A DNA stretch of 64,000 nt from Streptomyces sp. SCUT-3 (GCF_014083985.1 NZ_CP046907.1:1062501-1126500); one strand, 5' to 3'. Shown: positions 26,626 to 35,885, numbered from the stretch's first letter. Notes: generated from the letters alone by a model not told the origin. Numbers and translations are program-made.

Positions 26626-26823
26626 TCCAGGTTCTGGGCAGCCGCCCGCTGCAAGGGCGCCGAGCCGGTTCGCCTCGTCGGAGACCTCACCGCCACCCTC
26701 CTCGCGGTCGACGCCGGAAACGGAGCCGAAACACCCGTCACCGCCCGGGCTCCGCCTCTCCCGCACCCCGGAGGCAGGCCGTGCGGGCCGCACCCGCACC
26801 CGCACCCGCACCCGCACCAACGC
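26626..26823. other. Intergenic DNA between island and tRNA
   Basis: No intact gene is seen. It contains a hexamer repeat and ends at the tRNA terminator. This is where an attachment-site scar of the island would be expected. Confidence 0.4.
26788..26817. repeat. CCGCAC hexamer repeat
   Basis: Five perfect tandem copies of CCGCAC in the intergenic DNA left of the tRNA. Confidence 0.85.
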
Positions 26824-26855
26824 AAAAACCCCACGGCCTCGGCGAGACCGCGGGG
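26824..26855 (-). terminator. Rho-independent terminator of tRNA-Leu
   Basis: On the minus strand CCCCGCGGTCTCG pairs with CGAGGCCGTGGGG across a 2-nt loop with a few mismatches, followed directly by TTTTT. Confidence 0.85.
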
Positions 26856-26861
26856 AATGAC

Positions 26862-26949
26862 TGGTGTCCGAGGGGGGACTTGAACCCCCACGCCCGATAA
26901 AGGGCACTAGCACCTCAAGCTAGCGCGTCTGCCATTCCGCCACCCGGAC
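26862..26949 (-). tRNA. tRNA-Leu (anticodon GAG)
   Basis: The minus strand folds as a class II tRNA. Acceptor GTCCGGG pairs with CTCGGAC. The anticodon arm is CTAGC-TTGAGGT-GCTAG with anticodon GAG, followed by a long variable arm (GTGCCCTTTATCGGGC) and a T arm GGGGGTTCAAGTCCCCC. CCA is encoded (26862-26864). It reads codon CUC. The 3' end faces the defence-like island on the left, the usual geometry when tRNA 3' ends serve as integration sites. Confidence 0.95.
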
Positions 26950-27219
26950 AAGGTGATCGCCGTTGCGGTGACCCGCAGCGACGAACACAACGATACCAGG
27001 GGTTGGCCGGTGGTTTCACACGCGTATTCGCGCAGGTCAGTCCGGTCGCGGCCGGGGCTGCGCCCGGGCCCGGGCCAGGGCCGGAGGCGGGCCCGTCGGC
27101 CGACCCGCGCCCCGGTGGGAGGGCCGGCCGACGGAGGCCTTTGGCTAGGCTGATCGCAGTCTTGACGGGGGCCTGCCGCACGTGCGCGGTGCGGCGGGCA
27201 AGCAGTACGGGGGTACGGC

Positions 27220-27912
27220 ATGGCCGGTGGACCGGGCTGTTCCATCCGGAACGAGGGCGCGGGCAGGCAGGCCGGCGACCTCGACAAGGCCGCGGACGAC
27301 ATCGGGGACGCCAAGAAGGCCGTGGAGGACGGCGTCTGCTACGTGCCCGCCACCTTCGGGGGTACGGACTCCGGCGCCGCCTACAACGCCTTCTCCGCCG
27401 CCTGGCAGGCCGAGGCGCAGACCATCAAGGACGCGCTGCGCGAACAGGCGGACAAGATCCGCGCCTCCACCGCGAACTACAACGCCGCCGACAAGGGCGT
27501 CATCAGCTCCATGAACACCGCGGTCGGCGCGGCCGGCGCGGGCGCGGGGGCCATCGGCGCGGCCGGGACCGGCGGGGGCGGCGGGGACCTCGGCATGCCG
27601 GGAGTGAGCACCCGGCCGGTCCACGCCCAGCACCGCATGATCCGGTACGGGCTGTCCCTGGGGGGCGCGCACCGCACGGCCCTGTTCGGGGACGGCGCGG
27701 TGGCGGGCGCGGTCGCCGCCGACCGGCTGGGCGTGCAGCCCAGGTCGGTGGCCTTCCTCGCCGAGGTGGTGCGCAGCGGCGGCGCGGCGTACGCGGCCGC
27801 CCTGCCCGAGCCGCTGCCGGGCGGGGCGCCGTCCCGTCTGGCGGGTGAGTGGCTCGACGCGGCCTCGTCGGTGGTGCGGGACGTCGACGGCGACGAGACG
27901 GCCGCGCGCTGA
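27220..27912 (+). CDS. WXG100/ESX-like protein with uncharacterised C-terminal domain
   Basis: A 230-residue protein. The first 110 residues look like a WXG100-type helical hairpin: DLDKAADDIGDAKKAVEDG, then an FSAAWQAEAQTIKDAL turn and helix. Such proteins are substrates or adaptors of type VII secretion. A Gly/Ala-rich linker (about 100-125) leads to a C-terminal region I do not recognise (RPVHAQHRMIRYGLSLGG; VAFLAEVVRSGGAAYAAAL). Just past the TGA at 27910-27912, the same frame continues LEAVAEILDMRRRVRHEGA to a second TGA, so the ancestral protein may have been longer. The start has a GGGGG site. Confidence 0.6.
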   Translation: MAGGPGCSIRNEGAGRQAGDLDKAADDIGDAKKAVEDGVCYVPATFGGTDSGAAYNAFSAAWQAEAQTIKDALREQADKIRASTANYNAADKGVISSMNTAVGAAGAGAGAIGAAGTGGGGGDLGMPGVSTRPVHAQHRMIRYGLSLGGAHRTALFGDGAVAGAVAADRLGVQPRSVAFLAEVVRSGGAAYAAALPEPLPGGAPSRLAGEWLDAASSVVRDVDGDETAAR

Positions 27913-28318
27913 CTGGAGGCGGTCGCCGAGATCCTGGACATGCGCCGGCGGGTGCGGCACGAAGGGGCCTGACGGCCCGGCACCGGGCCCGCTGTCCACC
28001 GCCCGCCGCCTGCCGCCCACCTCCGCCGCCTGCCGTCGGGGGCAGTTGCCTGCGGCCCGTGGCGTCGCGCCGAACGACGATGCATTCGCGGACAACTCCA
28101 GTTCCTCAAAAAGGAATTGATACAGCGTCAAAAACGTCCCGGCATATGCCGGAGTGCAACTCTCTGAGCGCTAAGGCGTGTGCGTCATGCAATGCCCCGG
28201 AGGCAATGAGGGGCGCGTGATGCCCGATGACTCCCCCAATGCCTACAGATCGGGTACGTTACGGCACCGTCCGCATGCACCGTGCTGTGCGCGGCACGGC
28301 GCAGCGAGAGGAGCAGTG
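27913..28318. other. Upstream region of the first acyl-CoA ligase
   Basis: No convincing gene is seen. It holds the end of the possible read-through tail, an AT-rich patch (28095-28160) with a perfect palindrome, and a short 24-codon frame (28148-28222, MPECNSLSAKAC...) of doubtful meaning. Confidence 0.4.
28139..28152. promoter_or_regulatory. 14-bp palindromic operator candidate
   Basis: CCGGCATATGCCGG is a perfect palindrome. A TTGATA hexamer lies at 28117-28122, so the palindrome sits where the -10 would be. It could be a repressor site for the acyl-CoA ligase downstream. The regulator is unknown. Confidence 0.4.
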
Positions 28319-30190
28319 GTGCACGAGTTCTCCGGGCCGTTCCCCGACACCGACACCGCCGACACCGGCGCCGACACCGCCACCGCCGCCACCGCCGCCA
28401 CCCGGGTGGGCGGTCTTGCCGACTCCGTCTTCGAGAACGCCGCCGAGGCCCCGGGGTTCGTGCAGTTCGAGGTGGCGCGGGAGGGCGGGGCGCGGGAGCC
28501 GGTGACGGCGGCGCGGTTCCGCGACGAGGTGACCGCGCTCGCCAAGGGCCTGCTGGCCGAGGGCGTCCGCTTCGGCGACCGCGTGGGAATCATGTCGCGC
28601 ACCCGCTACGAGTGGACCCTGTTCGACTACGCGCTGTGGACGATCGGCGCCCAGCCGGTCCCGGTGTACCCGACCTCCTCGCCCGACCAGGTGCGGTGGA
28701 TCCTCGGGCACGCCGGGGCGGTGGCCTGCGTCGTCGAGAACGACGAGCACGCCATGACGGTGGGCTCGGTGATCGGGGAGCTTCCCGGTCTGGGCCACAT
28801 GTGGCAGATCGACGCCGGGGCGGTGGAGGCCCTGTGGGCGGCCGGTCTCCCTGTGGCGGACGAGACGGTGCACCGGCACCGTCTGGCGGTGACCCCCGGT
28901 TCGGTGGCGAGCGTCGTCTACACCTCCGGGACGACCGGGCGGCCCAAGGGCTGCGTGCTCACCCACGCCAACATGATGACGGAGGTGGACACCTTCCTGT
29001 CCGGCTGGGGGTCCGTGCTCGGCGGCCGGGGCGGCGAGCCGGCCGCGGCCCTGATGTTCCTGCCGCTGGCCCACGTGATGGGGCGGATGCTCCAGGTGGG
29101 GTGCGTGCGCGGGCGGGTGCGGGCGGCGCACCAGCCGAGCCTGACCTCCGAGGACCTGCTGCGGGACATGGCGTCCTTCCGGCCGACGATCGTCTTCGGG
29201 GTGCCGCACATCTTCGAGCGGGTGTTCAACGCGGTGCGGCGCGCGGCCCTGGAGTCGGGGCAGGAGGAGGCGTTCGACAAGGCGGTGGACACCGCGGTGC
29301 GCTGGGCCGAGGCGCAGGAGCGCCAGGCGTTCGGCGAGGGCCCCGGGCCGGGTGCGGCGCTGCGGGTGCAGCACCGGATGTACGACCGGGCGGTGTACGC
29401 GAAGGTGCGGGAGGTCTTCGGGGGACGGCTGCGCACCGCGATCTCGGGCGGGTCGGCCCTGCAGCGGCGGCTGGGCCTGTTCTTCGCCGGGGCCGGCGTA
29501 ACGGTCCACGAGGGGTACGGGCTGACCGAGACGTGCTCGGCCAGCACCTGCAACCCGCCCGGGCGGGTGCGGTTCGGCACGGTGGGGCCCCCGATGCCGG
29601 GCAGCTCGGTGCGGATCGCCGAGGACGGGGAGGTGCTGCTGCGGGGCGGGCACGTCTTCACCTCCTACCTCGACGACCCGGGGGCGACGGAGGAGGTGCT
29701 GCACGACGGCTGGCTGGCCACCGGCGACCTGGGCACGCTGGACCGGCACGGCTACCTGACGATCACCGGCCGCAAGAAGGAGGTGATCGTCACCAGCGGC
29801 GGCAAGAGCGTCTCCCCCATGCCGCTGGAGGACCGGGTGCGGGCGCACCCGCTGGTCGCGCAGTGCGTCGTGGTGGGCGAGAACCGCCCGTACATCGGGG
29901 CGCTGATCACCCTGGACCCGGAGGCGCTGGGGCACTGGCAGCGGATGCGGGGGCAGCGGGCGACGCCGCTGCGGGACGCGGCACGGGACCCGGCCGTGCG
30001 GGCGGAGGTGCAGCGCGCGGTGTCGGCGGCCAACGCCCTGGTGTCCAAGGCCGAGTCGATCCGCGAGTTCCGCATCGTGGGGCCGCCGTTCGCGGAGGAG
30101 GCGGGCCTGCTCACCCCGTCGCTGAAGCTGAGGCGCCACGCGGTGCTCAGGGCGTGCGCGGACGAGATCGAGTCGATCTACTCGGGCTGA
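28319..30190 (+). CDS. Long-chain fatty acid-CoA ligase (AMP-forming), copy 1
   Basis: A 623-residue adenylate-forming enzyme that activates fatty acids as acyl-AMP and then acyl-CoA. It has the phosphate-binding loop YTSGTTGRPKGC (about 201-212), the aromatic motif HEGYGLTETC, the ATP-binding GWLATGDLG motif and the hinge and catalytic segment ITGRKKEVIVTSGGKSVSP. These are FACS-type features of the FadD15-like family. GTG 28319 has GAGAGGAG upstream. An acidic Asp/Thr-rich stretch (about 8-25) precedes the family N-terminus. A close paralogue follows at 30507. Confidence 0.93.
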   Translation: MHEFSGPFPDTDTADTGADTATAATAATRVGGLADSVFENAAEAPGFVQFEVAREGGAREPVTAARFRDEVTALAKGLLAEGVRFGDRVGIMSRTRYEWTLFDYALWTIGAQPVPVYPTSSPDQVRWILGHAGAVACVVENDEHAMTVGSVIGELPGLGHMWQIDAGAVEALWAAGLPVADETVHRHRLAVTPGSVASVVYTSGTTGRPKGCVLTHANMMTEVDTFLSGWGSVLGGRGGEPAAALMFLPLAHVMGRMLQVGCVRGRVRAAHQPSLTSEDLLRDMASFRPTIVFGVPHIFERVFNAVRRAALESGQEEAFDKAVDTAVRWAEAQERQAFGEGPGPGAALRVQHRMYDRAVYAKVREVFGGRLRTAISGGSALQRRLGLFFAGAGVTVHEGYGLTETCSASTCNPPGRVRFGTVGPPMPGSSVRIAEDGEVLLRGGHVFTSYLDDPGATEEVLHDGWLATGDLGTLDRHGYLTITGRKKEVIVTSGGKSVSPMPLEDRVRAHPLVAQCVVVGENRPYIGALITLDPEALGHWQRMRGQRATPLRDAARDPAVRAEVQRAVSAANALVSKAESIREFRIVGPPFAEEAGLLTPSLKLRRHAVLRACADEIESIYSG

Positions 30191-30506
30191 GGGCCGGGGG
30201 CGCGGCGCGCTACTCGGGTTGAGGACCGGGGGCGGGACGCGGACGGACCAGGGGCGCGGACGCCGGGACCGGGATCACGGGCCGGACCCGCATGACCGGG
30301 CGTACCGTCGGTAATACTTCGGTGGACGCCGTGGACAGGGCGTACGGATCGCGTGCAGGTGTGGGAACACAGCCGTTCCCGGGCGGACGGGGAGGGCCCG
30401 GACGGCCGATCATGCGGGGGTCTCCCGTCGCGCACCGGTGCGCCGGTCCGCCGCGGGTCCGTCGGCCCCGCGTCCCGTGTCCCGTGTCCCACACCCGAGG
30501 AGCCGA
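30191..30506. other. Spacer between the two acyl-CoA ligase genes
   Basis: 316 bp with no gene. It begins with short direct repeats around the upstream stop (a CGGGCTGAGG / CGGGTTGAGG pair). A 316-bp gap makes a separate promoter for the second ligase likely. Confidence 0.4.
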
Positions 30507-32333
30507 ATGGTGCAGGAGTTCACCGTGCCGCCCGTGGCCGTGCAGCCGCAGGTGGGCGGGTTGGCGGACAGCGTGTTCCGCAACGCCGAGGAGGTCCCGG
30601 ACGCGGTGGTGCTCGCCCGCCGGTCGGGCGCCGGCTGGGAGGACGTCACGGCGGGGCGGTTCCGCGACGAGGTGACCGCGCTCGCCAAGGGCCTGCTCGC
30701 CGAGGGCGTCCGCTTCGGCGACCGCGTGGGGATCATGTCGCGCACCCGCTACGAATGGACCCTGTTCGACTACGCGCTGTGGACGGTCGGCGCCCAGCCG
30801 GTCCCGATCTACCCGACCTCCTCGCCGGACCAGGTGCGGTGGATGCTGCACGACTCGGGGGCGGTGGCCTGCGTCGTCGAGGGCGACGACCACACGATGA
30901 CGGTGGGTTCGGTGGTGGACCGGCTGCCCCGGCTGGTCCGGCTGTGGCAGCTCGACAAGGGCGCGGTCGACGAGATCGTCGCGGCGGGCAGGGGCGTCCG
31001 GGAGGAGGCGGTGCGGCGGCACCGGATGGCGGTGACCCCGGACTCGGTGGCCACCGTCATCTACACCTCCGGGACGACCGGGCGGCCCAAGGGCTGCGTG
31101 ATCACCCACTCCAACCTCATGACGGAGACGGACAACCTCCTCGGCCGCTGGGAGGCGGTCTTCCGCTCCCGCCCGGGCGACGAGGCGTCCACCCTGCTGT
31201 TCCTGCCCCTGGCCCACGTCTTCGGCCGGATGGTCGAGGTCGCCGCGGTCCGCGGGCGGGTGCGGCTGGGGCACCAGCCGAGCCTGGCCTCGGACGACCT
31301 GATCGGCGCCCTGGCGTCCTTCCGCCCCACCTTCGTCCTGGGCGTGCCCTACGTATTCGAGAAGGTCTTCCACGCGGCGCGGCGCAGGGCCGAGGCGGCG
31401 GGCCGGGTCAAGGTCTTCGACAAGGCCGCAGAGGTCGCGGTGCGGCACGCCGAGGCCCTGGAGGAGCAGGCGTTCGGCACCGGTCCCGGCCCCTCGGCGG
31501 CCCTGCGGGTGCAGCACGGGGTGTACGAGGCGCTGGTCTACCGCAAGGTCCGCGACGCGCTGGGCGGGCGGGTGCGGTACGGGATGTCCGGCGGCTCGGC
31601 GATGGAGCGGCGGCTGGGCCTGTTCTTCGCCGGCGCCGGGGTGACCGTCTACGAGGGCTACGGCCTGACCGAGACCACCGCCGCCGTGACCGCCAACCCT
31701 CCCGGGCGGACCCGTTTCGGCACCGTCGGGCAGCCGGTGCCGGGGACGAGCGTGTGGGTGGCCGACGACGGCGAGATCTGGATCAGGGGCGGCCAGGTCT
31801 TCTCCGGCTACCTCAACGACCCGCGCGCCACCGCCGAGGTCCTGCGGGACGGCTGGCTGGCCACCGGCGACCTGGGCTCGCTCGACGGGGACGGCTATCT
31901 GACGATCACCGGCCGCCGGAAGGAGATCCTGGTGACCTCCGGCGGGAAGAGCCTGTCCCCCACCCTGCTGGAGGAGAAGGTTCGCGCCCACCCCCTGGTC
32001 GCGCAGTGCGTGGTCGTCGGCAACGACCGCCCCTACGTCGCGGCCCTGATCACCCTGGACCCCGAGGCGGCCGAGCACTGGCAGGCCGTGCGGGGCCGGG
32101 CACGCCGGCCGCTGCGCGAGCTGGTGCGGGACGAGGCGCTGCAGGCGGAGGTGCGCCGCGCCGTGGCCGCCGCCAACACCGCCGTCTCCCGGACCGAGTC
32201 CATCCGCGCCTTCCGCGTCCTGCCCGCCGCGTTCACCGAGGAGCGCGGGCTGCTCACGCCCTCGCTCAAGCTCAAGCGCCGGATGATCGAGACCGTCTTC
32301 GCCGAGGAGATCGCGGCCCTGTACCGGCACTGA
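30507..32333 (+). CDS. Long-chain fatty acid-CoA ligase (AMP-forming), copy 2
   Basis: A 608-residue paralogue of the preceding gene, sharing most motifs and long identical stretches such as GDRVGIMSRTRYEWTLFDYA. It has YTSGTTGRPKGC, YEGYGLTETT, GWLATGDLGSLD and ITGRRKEILVTSGGKSLSP. Both copies look intact, so they probably differ in substrate or regulation. ATG 30507 has a GAGGAG site. It is not obviously linked to lipid-degradation genes. Confidence 0.94.
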   Translation: MVQEFTVPPVAVQPQVGGLADSVFRNAEEVPDAVVLARRSGAGWEDVTAGRFRDEVTALAKGLLAEGVRFGDRVGIMSRTRYEWTLFDYALWTVGAQPVPIYPTSSPDQVRWMLHDSGAVACVVEGDDHTMTVGSVVDRLPRLVRLWQLDKGAVDEIVAAGRGVREEAVRRHRMAVTPDSVATVIYTSGTTGRPKGCVITHSNLMTETDNLLGRWEAVFRSRPGDEASTLLFLPLAHVFGRMVEVAAVRGRVRLGHQPSLASDDLIGALASFRPTFVLGVPYVFEKVFHAARRRAEAAGRVKVFDKAAEVAVRHAEALEEQAFGTGPGPSAALRVQHGVYEALVYRKVRDALGGRVRYGMSGGSAMERRLGLFFAGAGVTVYEGYGLTETTAAVTANPPGRTRFGTVGQPVPGTSVWVADDGEIWIRGGQVFSGYLNDPRATAEVLRDGWLATGDLGSLDGDGYLTITGRRKEILVTSGGKSLSPTLLEEKVRAHPLVAQCVVVGNDRPYVAALITLDPEAAEHWQAVRGRARRPLRELVRDEALQAEVRRAVAAANTAVSRTESIRAFRVLPAAFTEERGLLTPSLKLKRRMIETVFAEEIAALYRH

Positions 32334-32464
32334 AGTGCACGAACCGGGCGGGAACGGGTAGGGGGACCGGGCGGGCACGGGGGCGTGAGCGGTCACCGGA
32401 GCGGCGGCCGCCGTGCCCGGGAGTCCCGAGATCCGTGTACGACGAGGAAAAGGAACGTGCTCCT

Positions 32465-33301
32465 GTGAGCAAGGTCCCCTTCATCACCCTGAACAACGGC
32501 GTGCGCATGCCCCAGCTGGGCTTCGGCGTCTGGCAGGTCGGCGACGACGAGGCCACCGAGGCGGTGGGCACCGCCCTGGAGGCCGGCTACCGCAGCGTCG
32601 ACACGGCCGCCGCGTACGGCAACGAGGCCGGCACCGGCAAGGCGCTGGCCGCCTCCGGGCTGCCCCGGGAGGAGCTCTTCGTCACGACGAAGGTGTGGAA
32701 CTCCGACCACGGGTACGACGCCGCCCTGCGGGCCTTCGACGAGTCCCTGCGCAGGCTGGGGCTCGAGTACGTCGACCTCTACCTGATCCACTGGCCGATG
32801 CCCGGCCGCGGCCTGTACGCGGACACCTGGCGGGCGCTGGAGAGGATCCACTCCGAGGGCCGGGCCAGGGCGATCGGCGTGTCCAACTTCCACGAGCCCC
32901 ACCTGCGGCGCCTGCTGGAGGAGGGCTCGGTGGTCCCGGCCGTCAACCAGATCGAGCTGCACCCGAACCTCGCCCAGGGCGCGCTGCGGGCCTTCCACAC
33001 CGAGCACGGCATCGCCACCGAGGCGTGGAGCCCCCTCGGCCAGGGCAAGGGGCTGCTCGAGGACCCGGTGATCGTCTCGGTGGCCGGGCGGCACGGGCGG
33101 ACCCCGGCGCAGGTGGTGCTGCGCTGGCACCTGCAACTGGGCAACGTGGTGATCCCGAAGTCGGTGACGCCCTCGCGCATCGCGGAGAACATCGACGTGT
33201 TCGACTTCGAGCTCGACGGCGCGGACATGACCGCGCTGGCCGGCCTGGACCGCGGCGAGCGGCTGGGCCCGGACCCGGAGACCTTCGACTTCACCGGCTG
33301 A
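32465..33301 (+). CDS. Aldo/keto reductase
   Basis: A 278-residue NADPH-dependent oxidoreductase with a TIM-barrel fold, the usual length for the family. The catalytic tetrad is visible: D46 and Y51 (VDTAAAYGNE), K76 (TTKVWN) and H109 (LIHWP). The cofactor-binding C-terminal segment IPKSVTPSRIAEN is present. It resembles bacterial 2,5-diketo-gluconate reductase-type enzymes, but the substrate cannot be told. The GTG start at 32465 has an AGGAAAAGGAA region upstream. A strong bidirectional hairpin follows. Confidence 0.92.
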   Translation: MSKVPFITLNNGVRMPQLGFGVWQVGDDEATEAVGTALEAGYRSVDTAAAYGNEAGTGKALAASGLPREELFVTTKVWNSDHGYDAALRAFDESLRRLGLEYVDLYLIHWPMPGRGLYADTWRALERIHSEGRARAIGVSNFHEPHLRRLLEEGSVVPAVNQIELHPNLAQGALRAFHTEHGIATEAWSPLGQGKGLLEDPVIVSVAGRHGRTPAQVVLRWHLQLGNVVIPKSVTPSRIAENIDVFDFELDGADMTALAGLDRGERLGPDPETFDFTG

Positions 33302-33324
33302 CGCCGGGACCCCGCCCGGCCTCC

Positions 33325-33369
33325 CCCGCCCCGCCCGCCACCGCCCCGCTCGGTGGCGGGCGGGGCGGG
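33325..33369. terminator. Bidirectional hairpin terminator
   Basis: A perfect 19-bp stem (33325-33343 with 33351-33369) and 7-nt loop lie between the convergent aldo/keto reductase and phosphodiesterase genes. Confidence 0.8.
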
Positions 33370-33409
33370 CCGGGCGGGTCGGGGGCGGGCGGGGCAACAG
33401 GCGGGCCGG

Positions 33410-35590
33410 TCAGGCGGCGGGGTTCCGTCGGGCCACCGGGACCTGGGGGCCCACGGACTCCTCCAGCCAGCCGCGCAGCACCGTGTGCACCGCCTCCGCA
33501 CCGGCCAGGGGCCGCGGCGGGGCGGGCAGGTCCGCCGGGTGCAGCAGGAACGCCCGGCTCTGCCCGCCGCCGAGCCCGCCGTGGGAACCGATCTGCGCCT
33601 CGAAGGCGTGCACCTCGCCGGTGAGCGGGTCGCAGGCGGAGTTGACCATGATGTCGGCGACGTGCGGGAAGGTGTCGGTGCGGCGCACCGCCTCGACCGC
33701 GCCCTCGCCGAAGGGGGCCAGCGGGTCCTTGCCGACGACCTCGCCGGTGGCGATCCAGTGCTCCGCGCCGCCCGCGCCCAGCACCACCGAGCCGCGCTCG
33801 TCCTCGGTGGCCACGAGCAGGAAGCCGATGCCGGGGTGCCCGGCGAGGACGCCGAGCAGCCCGGGGTGGGCGCGTTCGATCTGCTCGCGGGTGGCGCGGC
33901 CGGGGATGTCGGGGAAGGAGACCAGGCCGAGGTTGCCCGAGCCCAGGACGATCGGCCGGTCGGCGGGCGGGTGGACGGCCGGGGCGCGTTCGGGCCGGTG
34001 CAGGGCGGCGCGGGCGGCCTCGCGGGCCTCCGCGCCGGCGATCTCCTCGCGGGCCGCCTCCGCCTCGATCCCGTACTCGGTGCGGTCCCGGGCGGTCAGG
34101 CGCGCCGGGCGGTGCCGGCGGTGCCGGGCGCGGCGTCCCCCGGCCGGCAGGCCGCAGCAGGACAGGACCAGCTCGCGCAGCGACACCCCGTACCGGGCGG
34201 CGAAGGTCTCGCCGTGGCTCTGGCCGTGGTCGGAGAGCAGGACGAAGCGGTAGGGGCGCGGGGCGTGCTCGGCCGCGCGGGCGATCAGCCGGATCGAGCG
34301 GTCCAGCCGGGCCAGGACCTGCCCGGCGTCCTCGCTGTCCACCCCCGAGTGGTGGGCCACCTCGTCGTAGGCGACCAGGTCGGCGTAGACGGTGCTGCGC
34401 CCGGCGAGCATGTCGCCGAGGACGGCGGCGACGACCACGTCGCGCTCGACGACGGTGGCGAAGGCCCGCACCAGCGGGTAGAGGCCGCCGCGCGGCACCC
34501 GGGGGCGGTCCCCGCGCAGCCGGGCCCGGGTGGACTGCCGCACCTCGCGCACGACCTCCGCCAGGAACGACCCGGTGGTGCGGACGGCGTGCGCGGGGTC
34601 GGAGAAGTAGGCGAAGTAGCCGTGCCGGGAGCGGGTGCGGCGGTCGCGGCGCGCCGCCGCGCTGAGCACGAGCGCCAGTTGGGACGCACCGCCGCCGAAG
34701 AGGTTGCCGCGGCTGGCGCCGTCCTCCTCCAGCAGGCCCCGGGCGCCGGGGCGGGAACGGGCCCTGCGCTCCAGTTCGGCGGCGTCGGAGGGGCTGTTGC
34801 AGACCACGATCCGCCCGGTCTCCTTCTCGTACCAGCGGAAGGCGGGCACGTCGAAGTTGGAGCCGTGCAGGATGCCCAGTTGGCTGGCACCGGTCTGGCT
34901 GGACCAGTCGGTGCGCCAGGGCACCAGGCGGTGGGTGCCGCCGGCCAGCCAGGAGGCGACCGTCGGCATCAGCGGCGGGGTGTCGCGGTCGGCGCGCGCG
35001 GGACCGCGGACGGGAGTACGCGCGGGGTCGCGGACGGCCCGCAGCAGCACGTCGTGACCGACCCCGTCCAGTTGCAGGAAGACGGTGCCCGGCGGCTGCG
35101 GTGCGGCGGCGTCCGCGCCGCGCCGGGCGCGGCGGCCGGTCCGCCGGCCGGCGAGCCGGGCCAGGCGCCGCCGGTACGCCTCGTCGTCGCGCAGCGCCAG
35201 GGTGCCGGAGGCGGCGGAGCAGGCCGCCGAGACGACGGCCGCGATCAGCACCGCGGTGGGCGGGTCGATCTCCCCGCGCCAGTCGGGGACCAGCCGGACG
35301 GCGAGCAGCAGCATGACGCCGTTGAGCAGGTACACCAGCAGGGCCAGGACGATCGCCGGCACCAGCAGCAGGGCGCGCACCAGCAGTGGCCACACCAGGG
35401 CGTTGAGCAGGCCGAACGCCCCGGCCGCCAGGGCCGCGGCGGCGCCGATGCGGGTGAAGTCGTCGCCGTCGGCGGACTGCAGGCGGAAGTCGGGCAGGAT
35501 CCCGGCGAGCACCGCGATCGTGACGGTGCCGACCGCCCACACCACGAGCATGTGCAGGAGCGCGCGGCCCGCAGCCTGCCACCGTTCCAT
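33410..35590 (-). CDS. Membrane protein with phage-holin-like N-terminus and phosphodiesterase/alkaline phosphatase-like domain
   Basis: A 726-residue protein. Residues 8-125 contain four hydrophobic helices (LLHMLVVWAVGTVTIAVLAG; LVPAIVLALLVYLLNGVM; AVLIAAVVSAACSAASG), resembling the four-TM mycobacterial holin-like family. After a basic linker comes an alkaline-phosphatase superfamily domain: VFLQLDGVGHDVL (metal-binding Asp), the TGASQLGILHG nucleophile region, VAYDEVAHHSG and VLLSDHGQSHG (metal-binding Asp/His). It is therefore probably an anchored phospho- or phosphodiesterase facing the outside. The ATG at 35590 follows GAGGTGGGG. Substrate unknown. Confidence 0.85.
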   Translation of the reverse strand: MERWQAAGRALLHMLVVWAVGTVTIAVLAGILPDFRLQSADGDDFTRIGAAAALAAGAFGLLNALVWPLLVRALLLVPAIVLALLVYLLNGVMLLLAVRLVPDWRGEIDPPTAVLIAAVVSAACSAASGTLALRDDEAYRRRLARLAGRRTGRRARRGADAAAPQPPGTVFLQLDGVGHDVLLRAVRDPARTPVRGPARADRDTPPLMPTVASWLAGGTHRLVPWRTDWSSQTGASQLGILHGSNFDVPAFRWYEKETGRIVVCNSPSDAAELERRARSRPGARGLLEEDGASRGNLFGGGASQLALVLSAAARRDRRTRSRHGYFAYFSDPAHAVRTTGSFLAEVVREVRQSTRARLRGDRPRVPRGGLYPLVRAFATVVERDVVVAAVLGDMLAGRSTVYADLVAYDEVAHHSGVDSEDAGQVLARLDRSIRLIARAAEHAPRPYRFVLLSDHGQSHGETFAARYGVSLRELVLSCCGLPAGGRRARHRRHRPARLTARDRTEYGIEAEAAREEIAGAEAREAARAALHRPERAPAVHPPADRPIVLGSGNLGLVSFPDIPGRATREQIERAHPGLLGVLAGHPGIGFLLVATEDERGSVVLGAGGAEHWIATGEVVGKDPLAPFGEGAVEAVRRTDTFPHVADIMVNSACDPLTGEVHAFEAQIGSHGGLGGGQSRAFLLHPADLPAPPRPLAGAEAVHTVLRGWLEESVGPQVPVARRNPAA

Positions 35591-35885
35591 CGCCGGCCCC
35601 ACCTCTGACGTGCCAGTCGCGTACCCGGGTCCCGTACCCGGCCCGGTGCCGGAACCGTGATGTTTGCCACCGTTCCGTACCGGTCCGCACGGTCCCGTGC
35701 CGGTGTGCGCCGGTCCGCGGCCCTGCCCAATGGCCGCGTACCGGCACAGTTCCGGCCTCCACAGTGTCACACCGGGCCGCGGACCCGGGCGTCCCCCGGG
35801 GGGAGGAGATCCCCCGGGGCCGCGGTCGGGGCATGAACGGACGCGGGCCCGGATACGCTCGTATGCGGAACCGTGGGAGGTGCCC

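Noticed and set aside
26788-26817. Hexamer array as a CRISPR remnant
   Set aside because: Units are 6 bp without spacers, and no cas genes are in the window. It is a simple microsatellite.
28148-28222. 24-codon Cys-containing frame as a peptide natural-product precursor
   Set aside because: No maturation enzymes are nearby, there is no good ribosome site, and it overlaps a likely promoter/operator region.
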